DNA of 64,000 bases from JBJXFE01 sp046153875 (GCA_046153875.1 JBJXFE010000073.1:75873-139872), one strand, 5' to 3'. Shown: positions 42,128-52,836, counted from the first letter of the stretch. Notes: generated from the letters alone by a model not told the origin. Numbers and translations are program-made.

Positions 42128-42904
42128 GTGCCCACCGCCGTCGTCTCCGACATCCACGCGAACGCCGAGGCCTTCCGCACCGTCCTGGCGGACATCGAGG
42201 CCCGCGGCATCACGCGGATCATCTGCCTGGGGGACATCGTCGGTTATGGGCCGGACCCGCTTGAGTGTGTCGACCTGGTCCGCGCGAAGTGCGCCTGGTC
42301 CCTCATGGGCAACCATGACTTCGGCGTGCTCTACGAGCCCACCAACTTCAACCCCGGAGCCGAGACGGCCGCCTATTGGACCCGCGAACAGTTCGACCGC
42401 GAGCCCGACGGCGCCACGCGAGCCTCGCGGTACGACTTCCTGCACAGCCTGCGCGTGCGCGTCGTCGAGACGCCGCCGGACGGAACCCTGCCGGTCCTGG
42501 CCGTCCACGGCTCGCCCCGCCGCCCCATCAACGAGTACATCTTCCCCGACGACGCGATGGGCGCACCGGACAAGATGGAAGGCATCTTCGAGCGCGTCGA
42601 ACGCATCTGCCTCGTCGGGCACACCCACGTCCCCGGTGTCTTCACCGACGAGCCCGACTTCTACCCCCCGGGCGAGCTGGGTGACTCGTGCTACAAGTTC
42701 CAGGACGGCGAAAAAGCCGTCATCAACGTCGGGTCGGTCGGCCAGCCGCGCGACCTCGACCCGCGGGCCAGCTACGTCATCCTCCACCCCGACCGCGTCG
42801 AGTTCGTCCGCAAGGAATACAACATCGACGTGACGGCCACGAGAATCCGGGCCACCCCGACCCTCTCGCCGTGGCTGGGCGATCGGCTCTACGAAGGCCG
42901 GTAG
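42128..42904 (+). CDS. Metallophosphoesterase
   Basis: 258 residues. TAVVSDIHANAEAF (metal Asp/His), CLGDIVGYGPDP (bridging Asp), LMGNHDFGV (catalytic His) and LVGHTHVPG give the complete calcineurin-like metal site, as in YfcE/Ser-Thr phosphatase-like enzymes. Substrate unknown; it is cytoplasmic with no signal peptide. GTG at 42128 lies directly before the first strand. It diverges from the clpP pair. Confidence 0.85.
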   Translation: MPTAVVSDIHANAEAFRTVLADIEARGITRIICLGDIVGYGPDPLECVDLVRAKCAWSLMGNHDFGVLYEPTNFNPGAETAAYWTREQFDREPDGATRASRYDFLHSLRVRVVETPPDGTLPVLAVHGSPRRPINEYIFPDDAMGAPDKMEGIFERVERICLVGHTHVPGVFTDEPDFYPPGELGDSCYKFQDGEKAVINVGSVGQPRDLDPRASYVILHPDRVEFVRKEYNIDVTATRIRATPTLSPWLGDRLYEGR

Positions 42905-42943
42905 CGACGCCGCGGGCCGTTCGATTCCCTAAGCTCCCCCCTC

Positions 42944-45244
42944 ATGGCCCAAGCCCCCGCACGCCCGTGGCTCCGCATCCTCGTTCCCGCGCTGATGCTC
43001 GGGCTCGGCGTGCTGGTCTTCTGGTCGGTCCAGCGCAACACGGCCTCGCAGGGCAAGCACCAGAATCAACCGGCCAACCAGCCAGCCAGCCAGCCTGCGG
43101 CCACTCCGCCCGTCGCCGCGCAGCCGCCGGCAACCCAGCCCGAGGCCACACCTCCCGAATCCCCCCTGCAGACCGGCGAAGCCGCGCCCCCGCCCGCCGC
43201 AACCCCGGGCGCGCCGGCCGATGAGCTCCTCGCGGGCCTCCGAGCCCGGGACTTCACGGGCGACCCGGCGGCCGAGAACTTCGCCCCGATCGGCTCGCTC
43301 GACGATCCCGACGCTCGTCTCAGCGTCGAGTTCTCCCCCTACGGGGCGGGCGTCCGCTCCATCACCCTGGCGAAACACTTCAAGACGCTCAAGCACTCGC
43401 CGGACAACCACGTCGTCATCCAGGGCGAGAAGTCCTTCGCGTTCACGGGGCCCGACGGCGGGCTGGTCCGCCGCGTGCTGACGCCCCTGGGCGTCGAGCA
43501 GATTGAGATCGACGGGGCCACCGTCAGCCTCACCGGGCGGCGCAGGGAGCCCGGGCGTGACATGGTGGACGTGCCCGTCTGGCGGCAGCTCGCCCCGGGC
43601 TCGTTCGAAGCCGTGATCGTCAACGCCGCGGGAGCCGAGGTCGTCCGCATCGTCCGCACCTACGAACTCCGGGCCGCGCGCCACGGCTTCGCCATCCGCC
43701 AGCACGTCGAGAACAAGACGACCCGACCCCTCCGCATCAACTGGTGGCAGTACGGGCCCGTGGACTTCCCGCCCGATGCCTCCGGCTACGGCGGGGACAA
43801 GCGCCGCGTGCGGTTCGGCTACCTGGCCAGGCCCGCGTTGGACCCCGGCCGGCAGCTCGTGCTCTCCGCCGACTACGCGACGCTCACCCGCGCCGCCATG
43901 CTCGGCACGTTCGACAAGGAAACCGGCTTCTGGCCCGTCGGCGACCTCCAGTGGCCGCGCCGCCGAAGCCGCGATCAGGAGCAGCAACTCGTCTGGGCCG
44001 GGATGGCGGACCGCTACTTCGCCTGCGCGGTCTACCCGCTCATCGACCCCGCCTCGCGCGCCGGGAACCTGCCCGGCCCGGACAAGGTCTTTCACGTGGC
44101 GGACGCCGTCTACAACGTCATCCTCAACACCGCGGAGCCCGACCAGCACTATGTCGAGACCGCCCTCCAGTTCCGCAGTGACGACCACGTCGCGCCCCCG
44201 GGCGGCGCCGCGGACCTCAGCGTCGGCGTCTACGCCGGACCGATGCTCGGACGCGAACTCCGCGCCGACCCCGTGCCCGCCGCCCTCGGGCTCGACGGGC
44301 TCGTCGTCTACAGCTTCGGCGGCCCGTGCGCCTGGTGCACGTTCTCATGGATGGCCGAGCTGCTCTTCGGCCTGGTCCACGCCCTCCACGACTACGTCTT
44401 CCATGACTGGGCCCTCTCCATCGTCTTCCTCGTCCTCGTCGTCCGCACCATCCTCCACCCGGTCACACGCTGGTCACAGATCCGCATGGCCCGCTTCGGC
44501 AAGCAGATCCAGGAGCTCGCGCCCAAGCAGAAGAAACTGCAGGAAAAGTACAAGGACGACACGAAGAAGCTCCGCGAAGAGGTCGGCAAGCTCTACCGCG
44601 AGGAGGGCGTGAGCCCCGCCGGGATGCTCGGCTGCCTCCCCGCCTTCCTCCAGACTCCCGTCTGGATCGCCCTCTACGCCATGCTCTTCTTCATGTTCGA
44701 GCTGCGCCACCAGCCCGCCTTCTACGGGCTTTTCCAGTGGATCAGCGGCGGCAACTGGTGGTTCATGGGCGACCTCTCCGAGCCCGACCGCTTCATCCCC
44801 TTCGGGAAGTCGCTGTTCAACATCCCGCTGCTTGGCGTGCCGTTCGACGGCATCAACATCCTGCCGATCATCCTCGGCATCGTCTTCTATGTGCAGCAGA
44901 AGTACCTGACGCCGCCGACCAGCGCGACCCTCACCCCCGAGCAGGAGCAGACCCAGAAGATCACCAAGATCATGATGGTCGTCATGTTCCCCCTCTTCAT
45001 GTGGGGCGCCCCGAGCGGCCTCGCCGTCTACTTCATCGCCAACTCGACCCTGGGCATCCTCGAGAGCAAGTGGATCCGCGCCCACATGGCCAAGCACAAC
45101 CTCCTGGAGCCCAAAAAGAAGTCCCCCGCGCCCGCCGGCGGCGGCGGCTTCTTCGCCCGGCTCCAGGCCGCCGCCGAGCAGCGGCGCAAGACCCTCGACC
45201 AGGCCCGCGGACGCGGCGGACGCCCGCCCCGACGCAAACCCTGA
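42944..45244 (+). CDS. yidC: Membrane protein insertase YidC
   Basis: 766 residues. One N-terminal membrane helix (LRILVPALMLGLGVLVFWS), a Gln/Pro/Ala-rich linker, a large periplasmic P1 domain (about 110-440) and the conserved five-helix core from about 470, including MARFGKQIQELAPKQKKLQEKY, GMLGCLPAFLQTPVWIALY and a basic C-terminal tail. It inserts and folds inner-membrane proteins, alone or with SecYEG. ATG at 42944, 39 bases after the phosphoesterase. Confidence 0.93.
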   Translation: MAQAPARPWLRILVPALMLGLGVLVFWSVQRNTASQGKHQNQPANQPASQPAATPPVAAQPPATQPEATPPESPLQTGEAAPPPAATPGAPADELLAGLRARDFTGDPAAENFAPIGSLDDPDARLSVEFSPYGAGVRSITLAKHFKTLKHSPDNHVVIQGEKSFAFTGPDGGLVRRVLTPLGVEQIEIDGATVSLTGRRREPGRDMVDVPVWRQLAPGSFEAVIVNAAGAEVVRIVRTYELRAARHGFAIRQHVENKTTRPLRINWWQYGPVDFPPDASGYGGDKRRVRFGYLARPALDPGRQLVLSADYATLTRAAMLGTFDKETGFWPVGDLQWPRRRSRDQEQQLVWAGMADRYFACAVYPLIDPASRAGNLPGPDKVFHVADAVYNVILNTAEPDQHYVETALQFRSDDHVAPPGGAADLSVGVYAGPMLGRELRADPVPAALGLDGLVVYSFGGPCAWCTFSWMAELLFGLVHALHDYVFHDWALSIVFLVLVVRTILHPVTRWSQIRMARFGKQIQELAPKQKKLQEKYKDDTKKLREEVGKLYREEGVSPAGMLGCLPAFLQTPVWIALYAMLFFMFELRHQPAFYGLFQWISGGNWWFMGDLSEPDRFIPFGKSLFNIPLLGVPFDGINILPIILGIVFYVQQKYLTPPTSATLTPEQEQTQKITKIMMVVMFPLFMWGAPSGLAVYFIANSTLGILESKWIRAHMAKHNLLEPKKKSPAPAGGGGFFARLQAAAEQRRKTLDQARGRGGRPPRRKP

Positions 45245-45316
45245 CAGGATCGTGCCAGGACCCCTTTTTCGGAACCGCGCGGTATGCTGAGCGGACCTTC
45301 CACGGAGGCTCCCCCC

Positions 45317-47080
45317 ATGATCCGTCGTTGCGTTGAAGTCGCCCTGGCCGCGATCGTGTCCGCATGCGCCCCCGCGCTCGCCCAGCCGTCCCTGCCGGCG
45401 GGCCACTACGCGGGCACGTGGACCAACACGACGTTTAGTTCCAGCGGCGCCATCCGCGCCGACGGCGTCATCGTCGCCAGCACCCTCACCATGACCATCG
45501 ACGCCGATGGGGGCGTCTTCGGGCTGCCGGACCCGCCGCCCTTCACGCTCAGCGGGCCGATCACGGCGGGCGGGTGGTCCGCGGCGCTCACCGGTCACGC
45601 GGTGTTCGGCGACCTCTCGGTGAGCGTCAACGCCGCGGGGCAGGTCACGATCAACGGCTCCAACCCCCCCAGCGGCTTCATCACCACCTACACCGCCACC
45701 GGCACCTTCACGCCCTCAGGCCAGATCAACCTCGCCGGCCACATCGAGTTCGTCCTCGGCGTGCCCGCGGACACGACGATCGTCTGCAACCGCACCGCGT
45801 ACTCGACCGCCGTATCACCGAGCCAGATCGCCCAGGGGCAGGCCGGGTTCTCCGTCGCCGGCTCGCCGGACCTGAACGGCGACGCGAGAGGCGACATCAT
45901 CGTCGGCGCGCCGCTCGAAACCCACGCCACGATCGCGATGGCCGGACGCGTCCACGTCTTCAACGGCGTCGGCGGCGCCCCCTTCCGCACCATCGGCTCG
46001 CCCGCCCCGGAGTCCGCCGGCCGGTTCGGATGGTCCGTCTCCTCCATCCCGGACACCAACGGCGACGGCAAGGCCGACCTCCTCGTCGGCGCCCCCAACG
46101 AGAACCCCGCCACGAGCCCCTTCGACTGCGGACGCGCGTACATCTACTCCGGCGCGAACGGATCGCTCCTGTTCAAGCTCATCCCGCCCGCCGGTGAGGC
46201 CACCGGGCTCTTCGGTTACTCCGTCGCGGGCGTCGCGGACGTGAACGGCGACGGGCGCGGCGACGCGATCGTCGGCGCCCCGCGCGAAGACCCCGGCACG
46301 CTCCCCGCCGACGCCGGCCGCGTCCACGTCTACTCGGGCGCGACCGGCCTGCGTCTCTACACGCTCGGCGTGCCCGTCTCCGTCGGCCCGGCCGCCAACG
46401 ACTACTTCGGCTGGTCGGTGGGCGGCGTACCGGACGCCAACGGCGATGCCCGCGGCGACATCATCGTCGGCATGCCGCAGGGCACCGGCGTCCCCACCGG
46501 CAACCCCGGCCGCGCGTTCCTCTACTCCGGCTCGAACGGGGCGATGCTCCGCGCGTTCAGCTCACCCGGCGCCGAAGCCGACGGGCTCTTCGGGCGCTCG
46601 GTCGCGGGCGTGCCCGACACCAACGGCGACGCCCGCGGCGACGTCGTCATCGGCGCGCCCAACGAAGACCCGGGCACCGCCCCCGACGGCACGGGCCGCG
46701 CCCACCTCTTCTCCGGCGCGACCGGCGCCCTGCTCTTCAAGCTCCTCCCGCCGACCCCCACCGCCGGGGGCAACTTCGGCATGGCTGTCGCGGGCATGAC
46801 CGACACCAACGGCGACGGACGGGGCGACATCGTCGTCGGCGCACCGGGCGAGGGCTCGGCCGACCAGGGCCGCGCGTACATCTACTCCGGCGCGACAGGC
46901 TTGCGGCTCGTCACGCTCGCGTCGCGCTACCCCGAGGCCTCGGGTGCGTTCGGCGCGTCGGTCTCGGGCTTGCCGAACGTGAACGCCGCGAACCTCGCGG
47001 ACGTGGCGGTCGGCGCGCCGGGTGAGGACCCCGGCACGGCCCCGCTCAACGCGGGGCGGGCGTACTGGTTCAGGCGGTAG
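45317..47080 (+). CDS. Exported FG-GAP repeat (integrin-alpha-like) protein
   Basis: 587 residues. Signal peptide MIRRCVEVALAAIVSACAP with ALAQ. An N-terminal beta-rich domain of about 150 residues (AGTWTNTTFSSSGAIRADG) precedes seven FG-GAP repeats, each with GWSV-GV-D-NGD-RGDIIVGAP, forming a seven-blade Ca-binding propeller like integrin alpha. Probably a surface adhesin. ATG 45317 follows GGAGG. Unlike its neighbours it has no dockerin. Confidence 0.88.
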   Translation: MIRRCVEVALAAIVSACAPALAQPSLPAGHYAGTWTNTTFSSSGAIRADGVIVASTLTMTIDADGGVFGLPDPPPFTLSGPITAGGWSAALTGHAVFGDLSVSVNAAGQVTINGSNPPSGFITTYTATGTFTPSGQINLAGHIEFVLGVPADTTIVCNRTAYSTAVSPSQIAQGQAGFSVAGSPDLNGDARGDIIVGAPLETHATIAMAGRVHVFNGVGGAPFRTIGSPAPESAGRFGWSVSSIPDTNGDGKADLLVGAPNENPATSPFDCGRAYIYSGANGSLLFKLIPPAGEATGLFGYSVAGVADVNGDGRGDAIVGAPREDPGTLPADAGRVHVYSGATGLRLYTLGVPVSVGPAANDYFGWSVGGVPDANGDARGDIIVGMPQGTGVPTGNPGRAFLYSGSNGAMLRAFSSPGAEADGLFGRSVAGVPDTNGDARGDVVIGAPNEDPGTAPDGTGRAHLFSGATGALLFKLLPPTPTAGGNFGMAVAGMTDTNGDGRGDIVVGAPGEGSADQGRAYIYSGATGLRLVTLASRYPEASGAFGASVSGLPNVNAANLADVAVGAPGEDPGTAPLNAGRAYWFRR

Positions 47081-47209
47081 CCGGGGTTTCCAACCGATCC
47101 CGGCGCGAGCACGCCGTTTCGTTGCAATCCGGGGGCGAAAAACCCCATAATGGGCCATCCCCTGTGCGGCCGGATCGCGGCGGCGGCGCGGGGCGGGAGT
47201 TCCCCCTCC

Positions 47210-48946
47210 ATGAACCCGACTCGTCCTACGGCGCGGCCCGCGCTCCGGGCCAGACTCTGCGCGCTGGTGTGTTTCAGCGCCATGCTCGCCGGAACCGGGA
47301 TCGCGCTCGCCGGCCCACCCGAGCCGGCCCCCGAGGCCCGGGCCTTCATGGGCGAGGAGAAGTACGCCGAGGCGGCCGAGGCACTGCGGGCGTACCTGAA
47401 GACGAACCCGTATGACGGGGCGGCCTGGGCCGACCTGGGGTACAGCCTCCACGCGGTGAAACGCTACGACGAGGCGATCCCCGCGTACGCGAAGGCGATC
47501 GAACTCGGCTCGCACCCCGAGACGCAGATGTACAACACCGCGTGCGCCCACGCTCTGTCCGGGCGGGCCGACGACGCGATCGCGTGGCTCACCCGGTCCT
47601 TCGAGAACCGCTTCGCCGAGCAGCGGACCCTCGAAGGCGACACCGACCTTGACTCGCTGCGGGCCGACCCGCGGTTCATCGCGCTCACGGGCCTGAACCC
47701 GCCGGAGGAGCCCGACCGCGCCAAGCGATGGGCCTGGGACCTGGACTTCATGGTTCGCCGCATGGAGCAGATGCACTGGGACCTGTACGGACGCGTCTCG
47801 AAGTCGGCGTTCAGCGGCGAGATCGCGAAGCTCAAGGCCGACGTGCCGAAGCTGACCGACGCCCAGGTCCGCGTGCGGCTCATGAAGCTCGCCGCGATGG
47901 TCGGCGACGGGCACACCGGCCTCGCGTCCGCGGCCGTCGGTCAGGCGACGATCGCCCGCTACCCGCTGCATCTGTTTCTCTTCGCCGACGGACTGCACGT
48001 GATCGGCGCCCCGCCGGAGCACGCGGCCCTCGTGGGCGCACGCGTGCTGAAGGTCGGCCCGCTCGACACCGACGCGGCCGTCGAGGCCGTCAAGCCGTAC
48101 CTGTCCGTGGACAACGCGATGGGGTACGCCGCCGGCGCCCCCGCGCGCCTGGTGAACCCCGACGTGCTCGCCGCGATCGGCGCGGTCGCGGACGGCGGGG
48201 GGGTGGGGGCCGGGGGGTGCGAGTACACGCTGCGCACGGCGAAGGGCGAACGCGTCGCTGTCCGCCTGTCACCCAGTGACCTGCCCTCCGGCGGCTCCGG
48301 CGGCATGTTCACGCCCGGCTACACCTACGTCCACGACTCCCTCGCCAAACCCCCGCTCTACCTGCGCGAGCGTGACCAGCGGCTGTGGGCCGAGTTCGTG
48401 CCCGATCAGAAGCTCGTGTACGCCCGCTTCGCCGCGGTGGGGAACACGCCGGGCGGGCCCACGCTCGCCGACTTCGCGGCCAACCTGACGAAACTCGTCG
48501 AAGAGAACAGCGCCGAGCGGCTCGTGCTGGACATGCGCTTCAACGGCGGCGGGAACACGGGGCTGCTGCCCCCGCTGCTGCTCGCGCTCATCAAGAGCGA
48601 GCGCATCAACCGCCCCGGCCACCTCTTCGTCGTCATCGGCCGCCACACGTTCTCCGCGGCCCAGAACGGCGTCAACATGCTCGAGGACACGACCAGCGCC
48701 ACGTTCGTGGGCGAGCCCACGGGCTCGAGCCCGGCGTTCATCGGCGAGAGCACGTTCGTGCTGCTGCCGTACAGCAAGCTGCGGATGCACTGCTCGTCGC
48801 GGTACTGGCAGTGGGGCGACTCGACCGACCGACGCACGTGGGTGCAGCCGCAGATCGCGGCCCCGCCGACCTTTGCCGCCTACACGGCCGGGAAGGACGA
48901 CGCGATGGAGGCGATCGGAGCACATCTGCCTGAGACGCGACCGTGA
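47210..48946 (+). CDS. Exported S41-like peptidase with N-terminal TPR
   Basis: 578 residues. A signal peptide ends near IALAGPP; TPR helices (ARAFMGEEKYAEAAEALRAYL, YDEAIPAYAKAIELG) follow. The second half resembles S41 C-terminal-processing proteases: RLVLDMRFNGGGNTGLLPPL is the conserved strand and HTFSAAQNGVNMLED contains the expected Ser nucleophile. Typical S41 enzymes cut periplasmic proteins. A PDZ domain is not obvious. ATG 47210. Confidence 0.8.
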   Translation: MNPTRPTARPALRARLCALVCFSAMLAGTGIALAGPPEPAPEARAFMGEEKYAEAAEALRAYLKTNPYDGAAWADLGYSLHAVKRYDEAIPAYAKAIELGSHPETQMYNTACAHALSGRADDAIAWLTRSFENRFAEQRTLEGDTDLDSLRADPRFIALTGLNPPEEPDRAKRWAWDLDFMVRRMEQMHWDLYGRVSKSAFSGEIAKLKADVPKLTDAQVRVRLMKLAAMVGDGHTGLASAAVGQATIARYPLHLFLFADGLHVIGAPPEHAALVGARVLKVGPLDTDAAVEAVKPYLSVDNAMGYAAGAPARLVNPDVLAAIGAVADGGGVGAGGCEYTLRTAKGERVAVRLSPSDLPSGGSGGMFTPGYTYVHDSLAKPPLYLRERDQRLWAEFVPDQKLVYARFAAVGNTPGGPTLADFAANLTKLVEENSAERLVLDMRFNGGGNTGLLPPLLLALIKSERINRPGHLFVVIGRHTFSAAQNGVNMLEDTTSATFVGEPTGSSPAFIGESTFVLLPYSKLRMHCSSRYWQWGDSTDRRTWVQPQIAAPPTFAAYTAGKDDAMEAIGAHLPETRP

Positions 48947-49059
48947 GGAAGCATCGCGACACCATTCCCGTCGTCAGGGAGATGTGATCTCCCGCACATC
49001 AGATGCCGTTGACACATCCGTGTGCGGTGTGCGACACTGTACCGCAACGGAGGTGCGCC

Positions 49060-50340
49060 ATGCTCACCCGCCCGGCGTCCCGAATGCGCACCATCAGCAT
49101 CGTCGCCTTTGCTGCGCTGTGTCCTGATATCGCGATCGCGCAACCCGTCTCGTTTCAGGGACTTGGTCTGTTTCCCGGCTTAGACAGGTCCTCCGCAGGT
49201 CGTATCAGCGCGAATGGACGCGCGATCGCGGGGACGTCTTTTTCCTGGACTTCGGCTCAGTACTCTCAAGGGTATATCTGGCGCGCCGAGACCGGTTGGC
49301 TCGGAATTGGACTGCCGCCGCAAGGGCAGGCCGGCGATATTTTCGCCCTGAGCGCGGACGGCAAGGCGGCACCGGGCTTTTCCCACTTGGCGCCTTCCTC
49401 ATGGACCTATGGCTTCCGCTGGACGGAGGCGGGTGGGTTTCAGTTGATGCCCGGGCTTCCCACCTCGCTATCGATGATCAGCATCGACATCAGCGCTGAC
49501 GGCTCGACCGTTGTGGGACTCGCCTCCTCCGGGTGGATCGGGGGCCAGAGCTACTACCACGCGACACGGTGGACCCAGTCCGGCGGCACACAGGACCTCG
49601 GAACCCTGATCGGGCCCGCCGCGTTCTCGTACGCCAACGCGGTTAACGCGGATGGGTCCGTCATCGTCGGCAAATCGCACGGAGGCAGTGGAGCCTTCCG
49701 GTGGACCGCCGCAGGAGGGATGCAGGAGGTGGGCGGCCTGCCCGGCTCGACGTTCACATCCGCGGAAGCTGTCAGTGCGGACGGAAGCGTTGTCGCGGGG
49801 TGGTCTGGCGGCGCGCTGGTGACTCGCCCCTTCCGCTGGACAAGCGCCGGGCGTACTCAAGACTTGGGCGGCCTCCCGGGGTTCGAGTTCATGGTGACGA
49901 GTGCGATGAGTGGCGACGGCTCAGCGATCGTCGGCTCCGCAATGCTCACATCGGCACCGTACACCTCGCTCGCTTTCCTCTGGACGGTTCCGACGGGAGT
50001 GGTGGACCTCAACGACTATCTGCCCACGCTCGGTATCGACCTGACTGGTTGGGAACTCACGAGCGCGACCGGTGCCGACGCCGACGCAAGGACGATCGCG
50101 GGTGTCGGCAAGCACGAGTGGGCGCCGGGCCAGATCAGGTACGAAAGCTGGGTCGTCCGCTTCGACCGGATGTGCACCGCGGACTGCAACGCCGATTGGA
50201 AACTGAGCGTCGCGGACTTCGGGTGCTTCCAGTCGAACTACGTGCGCGGCGATCCGTATGCCGATTGCACCGGCGATTCCGTGTTGACGATCGCCGACTT
50301 CGGGTGCTTCCAGGCGCTGTATGTCGCCGGGTGCCCGTGA
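49060..50340 (+). CDS. Secreted HAF-repeat protein with GC-type dockerin
   Basis: 426 residues. Signal peptide MLTRPASRMRTISIVAFAAL with IAQ. The body has HAF-type repeats, for example QDLGTLIGPAAFSYANAVN, SADGSVVAGWSGG and AFRWTAAGGMQEVGGLPG, a beta-propeller of autotransporter-like surface proteins. The C-terminus has two dockerin repeats, DCNADWKLSVADFGCFQ and DCTGDSVLTIADFGCFQ, then GCP, with the same six Cys as the trio at 28-31 kb. ATG 49060 has GGAGG upstream. Confidence 0.85.
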   Translation: MLTRPASRMRTISIVAFAALCPDIAIAQPVSFQGLGLFPGLDRSSAGRISANGRAIAGTSFSWTSAQYSQGYIWRAETGWLGIGLPPQGQAGDIFALSADGKAAPGFSHLAPSSWTYGFRWTEAGGFQLMPGLPTSLSMISIDISADGSTVVGLASSGWIGGQSYYHATRWTQSGGTQDLGTLIGPAAFSYANAVNADGSVIVGKSHGGSGAFRWTAAGGMQEVGGLPGSTFTSAEAVSADGSVVAGWSGGALVTRPFRWTSAGRTQDLGGLPGFEFMVTSAMSGDGSAIVGSAMLTSAPYTSLAFLWTVPTGVVDLNDYLPTLGIDLTGWELTSATGADADARTIAGVGKHEWAPGQIRYESWVVRFDRMCTADCNADWKLSVADFGCFQSNYVRGDPYADCTGDSVLTIADFGCFQALYVAGCP

Positions 50341-50376
50341 GCCGCGGCACGACCGCGCGTGGCGCAGAACCGCCGC

Positions 50377-52626
50377 TCAACACGAAGGACTTTCCCGGCG
50401 CGCAGCCAGCACCAGCTTGATCTGCACCCACGAGACCTGCCCTCCGAGACGATCGAAGATCGGACGGAGCAGGCCGCCGTCCTCGTTGCGGATTGCTTCG
50501 TGAACGCGGCGTCTCGTGGCCTCGTCCACCCAGGGTTCGAGTGAAGCAGGCTGCTCCGCCGCGACGTACTCCGCGAGGTAATCCTCGACAGTACCCCGGG
50601 TTCGGCCCGTGGCCGCCATGACCTGCTCGATGGTGTCGCCGCGCCGGAACATCGGCGCGGCCAGGGCCGCGCCCCGCGAGAGTGCCGGAGGATTCCCGGC
50701 TGCGGAGTCATCCCGGCGCGGGCGTGACCCCTGCTTCGCGTCGAGCGGCATCGCTCGCTCAGCGCAAAACGCCCGCACCGCTCCGACGAGTTCCGCGCCG
50801 AAGTCCTCGACCTTCTTCGTCCCGATGCCGCGCACGTTGATGAGCGTCGCGACCGACCCGGGCCGGACGCGGCAGACTTCCTCCAGGGCCGCGTCGCCGA
50901 GGATGACGAAAGGCGGAACACCGCGCGATTCGGCGAGCGTGCGCCTCACGCGCCGCAGGTGCTCAAAGAGCGCCGTTTCAGGCGCGGTCAGCGGTTCGGC
51001 TTCGACGCCCGCCGCGTGCGCGCGCCGGCGCCGCTTCGGAGTCACGCTGCTCACCTTCGGCTCCACCAGCACCGCCTGGCGCGCGTTGCGGAGCACATCC
51101 GACGCCTGCGCCGTCAGGCGCAGCACGGGGTACGGGTCTCCGGCCCGCTCCAGGTCTCCGGAGTCCACAAGCTGGCCGATGTAGTTGAGCACCTGCTCGC
51201 GCCGGAGGTGCGCGAGCAGGCCGAACGTGCTCAACGCGTCGTGCCGGCGCTCCTTGACGCGCGTCGTCGTCTTACCCACCAGCACGTCCGCCACGTGGGC
51301 CGCGCCGAACGACTGGTTGCAGCGAAACACGCACGAGAGGATCTTGCGGGCGGTCTCCTGGGTGTCCGCGATCGGCTCGTGCTCGTGCAGGCACACGTCG
51401 CAGGCCTCGCAGCCCTTCGCCGGATAGTCCTGCCCGAAGTACGCGCTGATGGCCGCGTGACGGCAGCGCGACGAGGCCGCGAACCGGTGCATCCGCTCCA
51501 GCAGCGCCGCCTGGACCTCGAGGACCTCGGGCGACGCGCCCTGCTCTTCGGAGCCGCGCTCCATCAACTGCTTCCATCGCACCACGTCGCCGGCCGAGTA
51601 CAGCAGCAGGCACTCGGCGGGCAGCCCGTCGCGCCCGGCCCGCCCGGTCTCCTGCTGGTAGTGCTCGAGGCTTTTGGGCAGGGCCGCGTGGATCACGCAG
51701 CGCACGTCGCCGCGGTCGATCCCCATGCCGAACGCGACCGTCGCCACCACGACGTTGAGCCTCTCCGCGCGGAAAGCCTCGCCGACCCGCGTGCGCGCCT
51801 TCGCGTCCATCCCCGCGTGGTACGCCGCGGCATCGACCCCCTGAGCCTTGAGCGACGCCGCGAGCGCCTCGGTGTCCTTGCGGCTGATGCAGTAGACGAT
51901 CGCGGCCCGGTCCGGGTGGCGGTCGAGCGCCTCCTTCACCTGCCCGATCAGGTCCACGCGCGGCAGGATGCGGTAGGTCAGGTTCGGGCGGTCGAACGTG
52001 CCGACGAACACCGCCGGGTCGCGGAGATGGAGCTGCGCGACGATGTCTTCGCGGACGCGCGGCGTCGCCGTCGCGGTGTACGCGGCGATGGGCACACCGG
52101 GGAGCACCTCGCGGAGTTCCGCGAGACGACGGTACTCGGGGCGGAAGTCATGCCCCCACTGGCTGATGCAGTGGGCCTCGTCGATCGCGATCGCGCCGAT
52201 GCCGGGCGTGCCCCGGTCGCTCAGGCGCGCCATCCACGCGATGAAGTCCGGCGTCAGCAGCCGCTCGGGCGCCGCGAAAACCAGCCGCAGCTCGCCGCGC
52301 TCCGCCTGAGCCCGCGCCTCGGCCACGTCTTCACGCGCGGCATGGCTGTGCATCTCCGCGGCCGCGACGCCCGCCATCTTCAACGACGCGACTTGGTCCC
52401 GCATCAGCGCGATCAACGGAGAAACGACGACCGTGAGACGCCCCGTGACGAGCGGCGGGACCTGGTAACAGAGCGACTTTCCCCCGCCGGTGGGCAACAC
52501 CGTGAGCGAATCACGCCCGGCAAGAGTCGCCCCGATCGACTCGGCCTGCAGAGGTTTGAGCCGGTCATGCCCCCAGACCTGCTTCACGACAGCAAGCACG
52601 CCCTCGACCTTTGAGTCCCCACACAT
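50377..52626 (-). CDS. recQ: ATP-dependent DNA helicase RecQ
   Basis: 749 residues. Walker A TGGGKSLC is near residue 47, DEAH near 150 and motif VI QETGRAGRDG further on. The RecQ zinc site (SRCRHAAI...GCEACDVC) lies around 385-415 and is followed by a winged helix, an HRDC domain at about 555-620 and a C-terminal HTH_40-like domain (TIEQVMAATGRTRGTVEDYL). It unwinds recombination and stalled-fork intermediates 3' to 5'. ATG at 52626. Convergent with the HAF-dockerin gene. Confidence 0.94.
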   Translation of the reverse strand: MCGDSKVEGVLAVVKQVWGHDRLKPLQAESIGATLAGRDSLTVLPTGGGKSLCYQVPPLVTGRLTVVVSPLIALMRDQVASLKMAGVAAAEMHSHAAREDVAEARAQAERGELRLVFAAPERLLTPDFIAWMARLSDRGTPGIGAIAIDEAHCISQWGHDFRPEYRRLAELREVLPGVPIAAYTATATPRVREDIVAQLHLRDPAVFVGTFDRPNLTYRILPRVDLIGQVKEALDRHPDRAAIVYCISRKDTEALAASLKAQGVDAAAYHAGMDAKARTRVGEAFRAERLNVVVATVAFGMGIDRGDVRCVIHAALPKSLEHYQQETGRAGRDGLPAECLLLYSAGDVVRWKQLMERGSEEQGASPEVLEVQAALLERMHRFAASSRCRHAAISAYFGQDYPAKGCEACDVCLHEHEPIADTQETARKILSCVFRCNQSFGAAHVADVLVGKTTTRVKERRHDALSTFGLLAHLRREQVLNYIGQLVDSGDLERAGDPYPVLRLTAQASDVLRNARQAVLVEPKVSSVTPKRRRRAHAAGVEAEPLTAPETALFEHLRRVRRTLAESRGVPPFVILGDAALEEVCRVRPGSVATLINVRGIGTKKVEDFGAELVGAVRAFCAERAMPLDAKQGSRPRRDDSAAGNPPALSRGAALAAPMFRRGDTIEQVMAATGRTRGTVEDYLAEYVAAEQPASLEPWVDEATRRRVHEAIRNEDGGLLRPIFDRLGGQVSWVQIKLVLAARRESPSC

Positions 52627-52836
52627 GGCCTGAAGTGTACATGATCGGGATGTGTTTGGGCCAGCGGCCGAAGTGGTTTGTGATGCAGGTTTCCGGCGAT
52701 CGTGAACGCACCCGCCCCTTCCCCTCATCCGATCTTGGTGCCCTCTGCCCCCATGTGGCCAACGCTTTCGTGCCCTTCGGGCCTTCGTGTTGCCCGTTCC
52801 CCTCCGCGAACTTGGCGTGATCTCCGCGGACGGCGT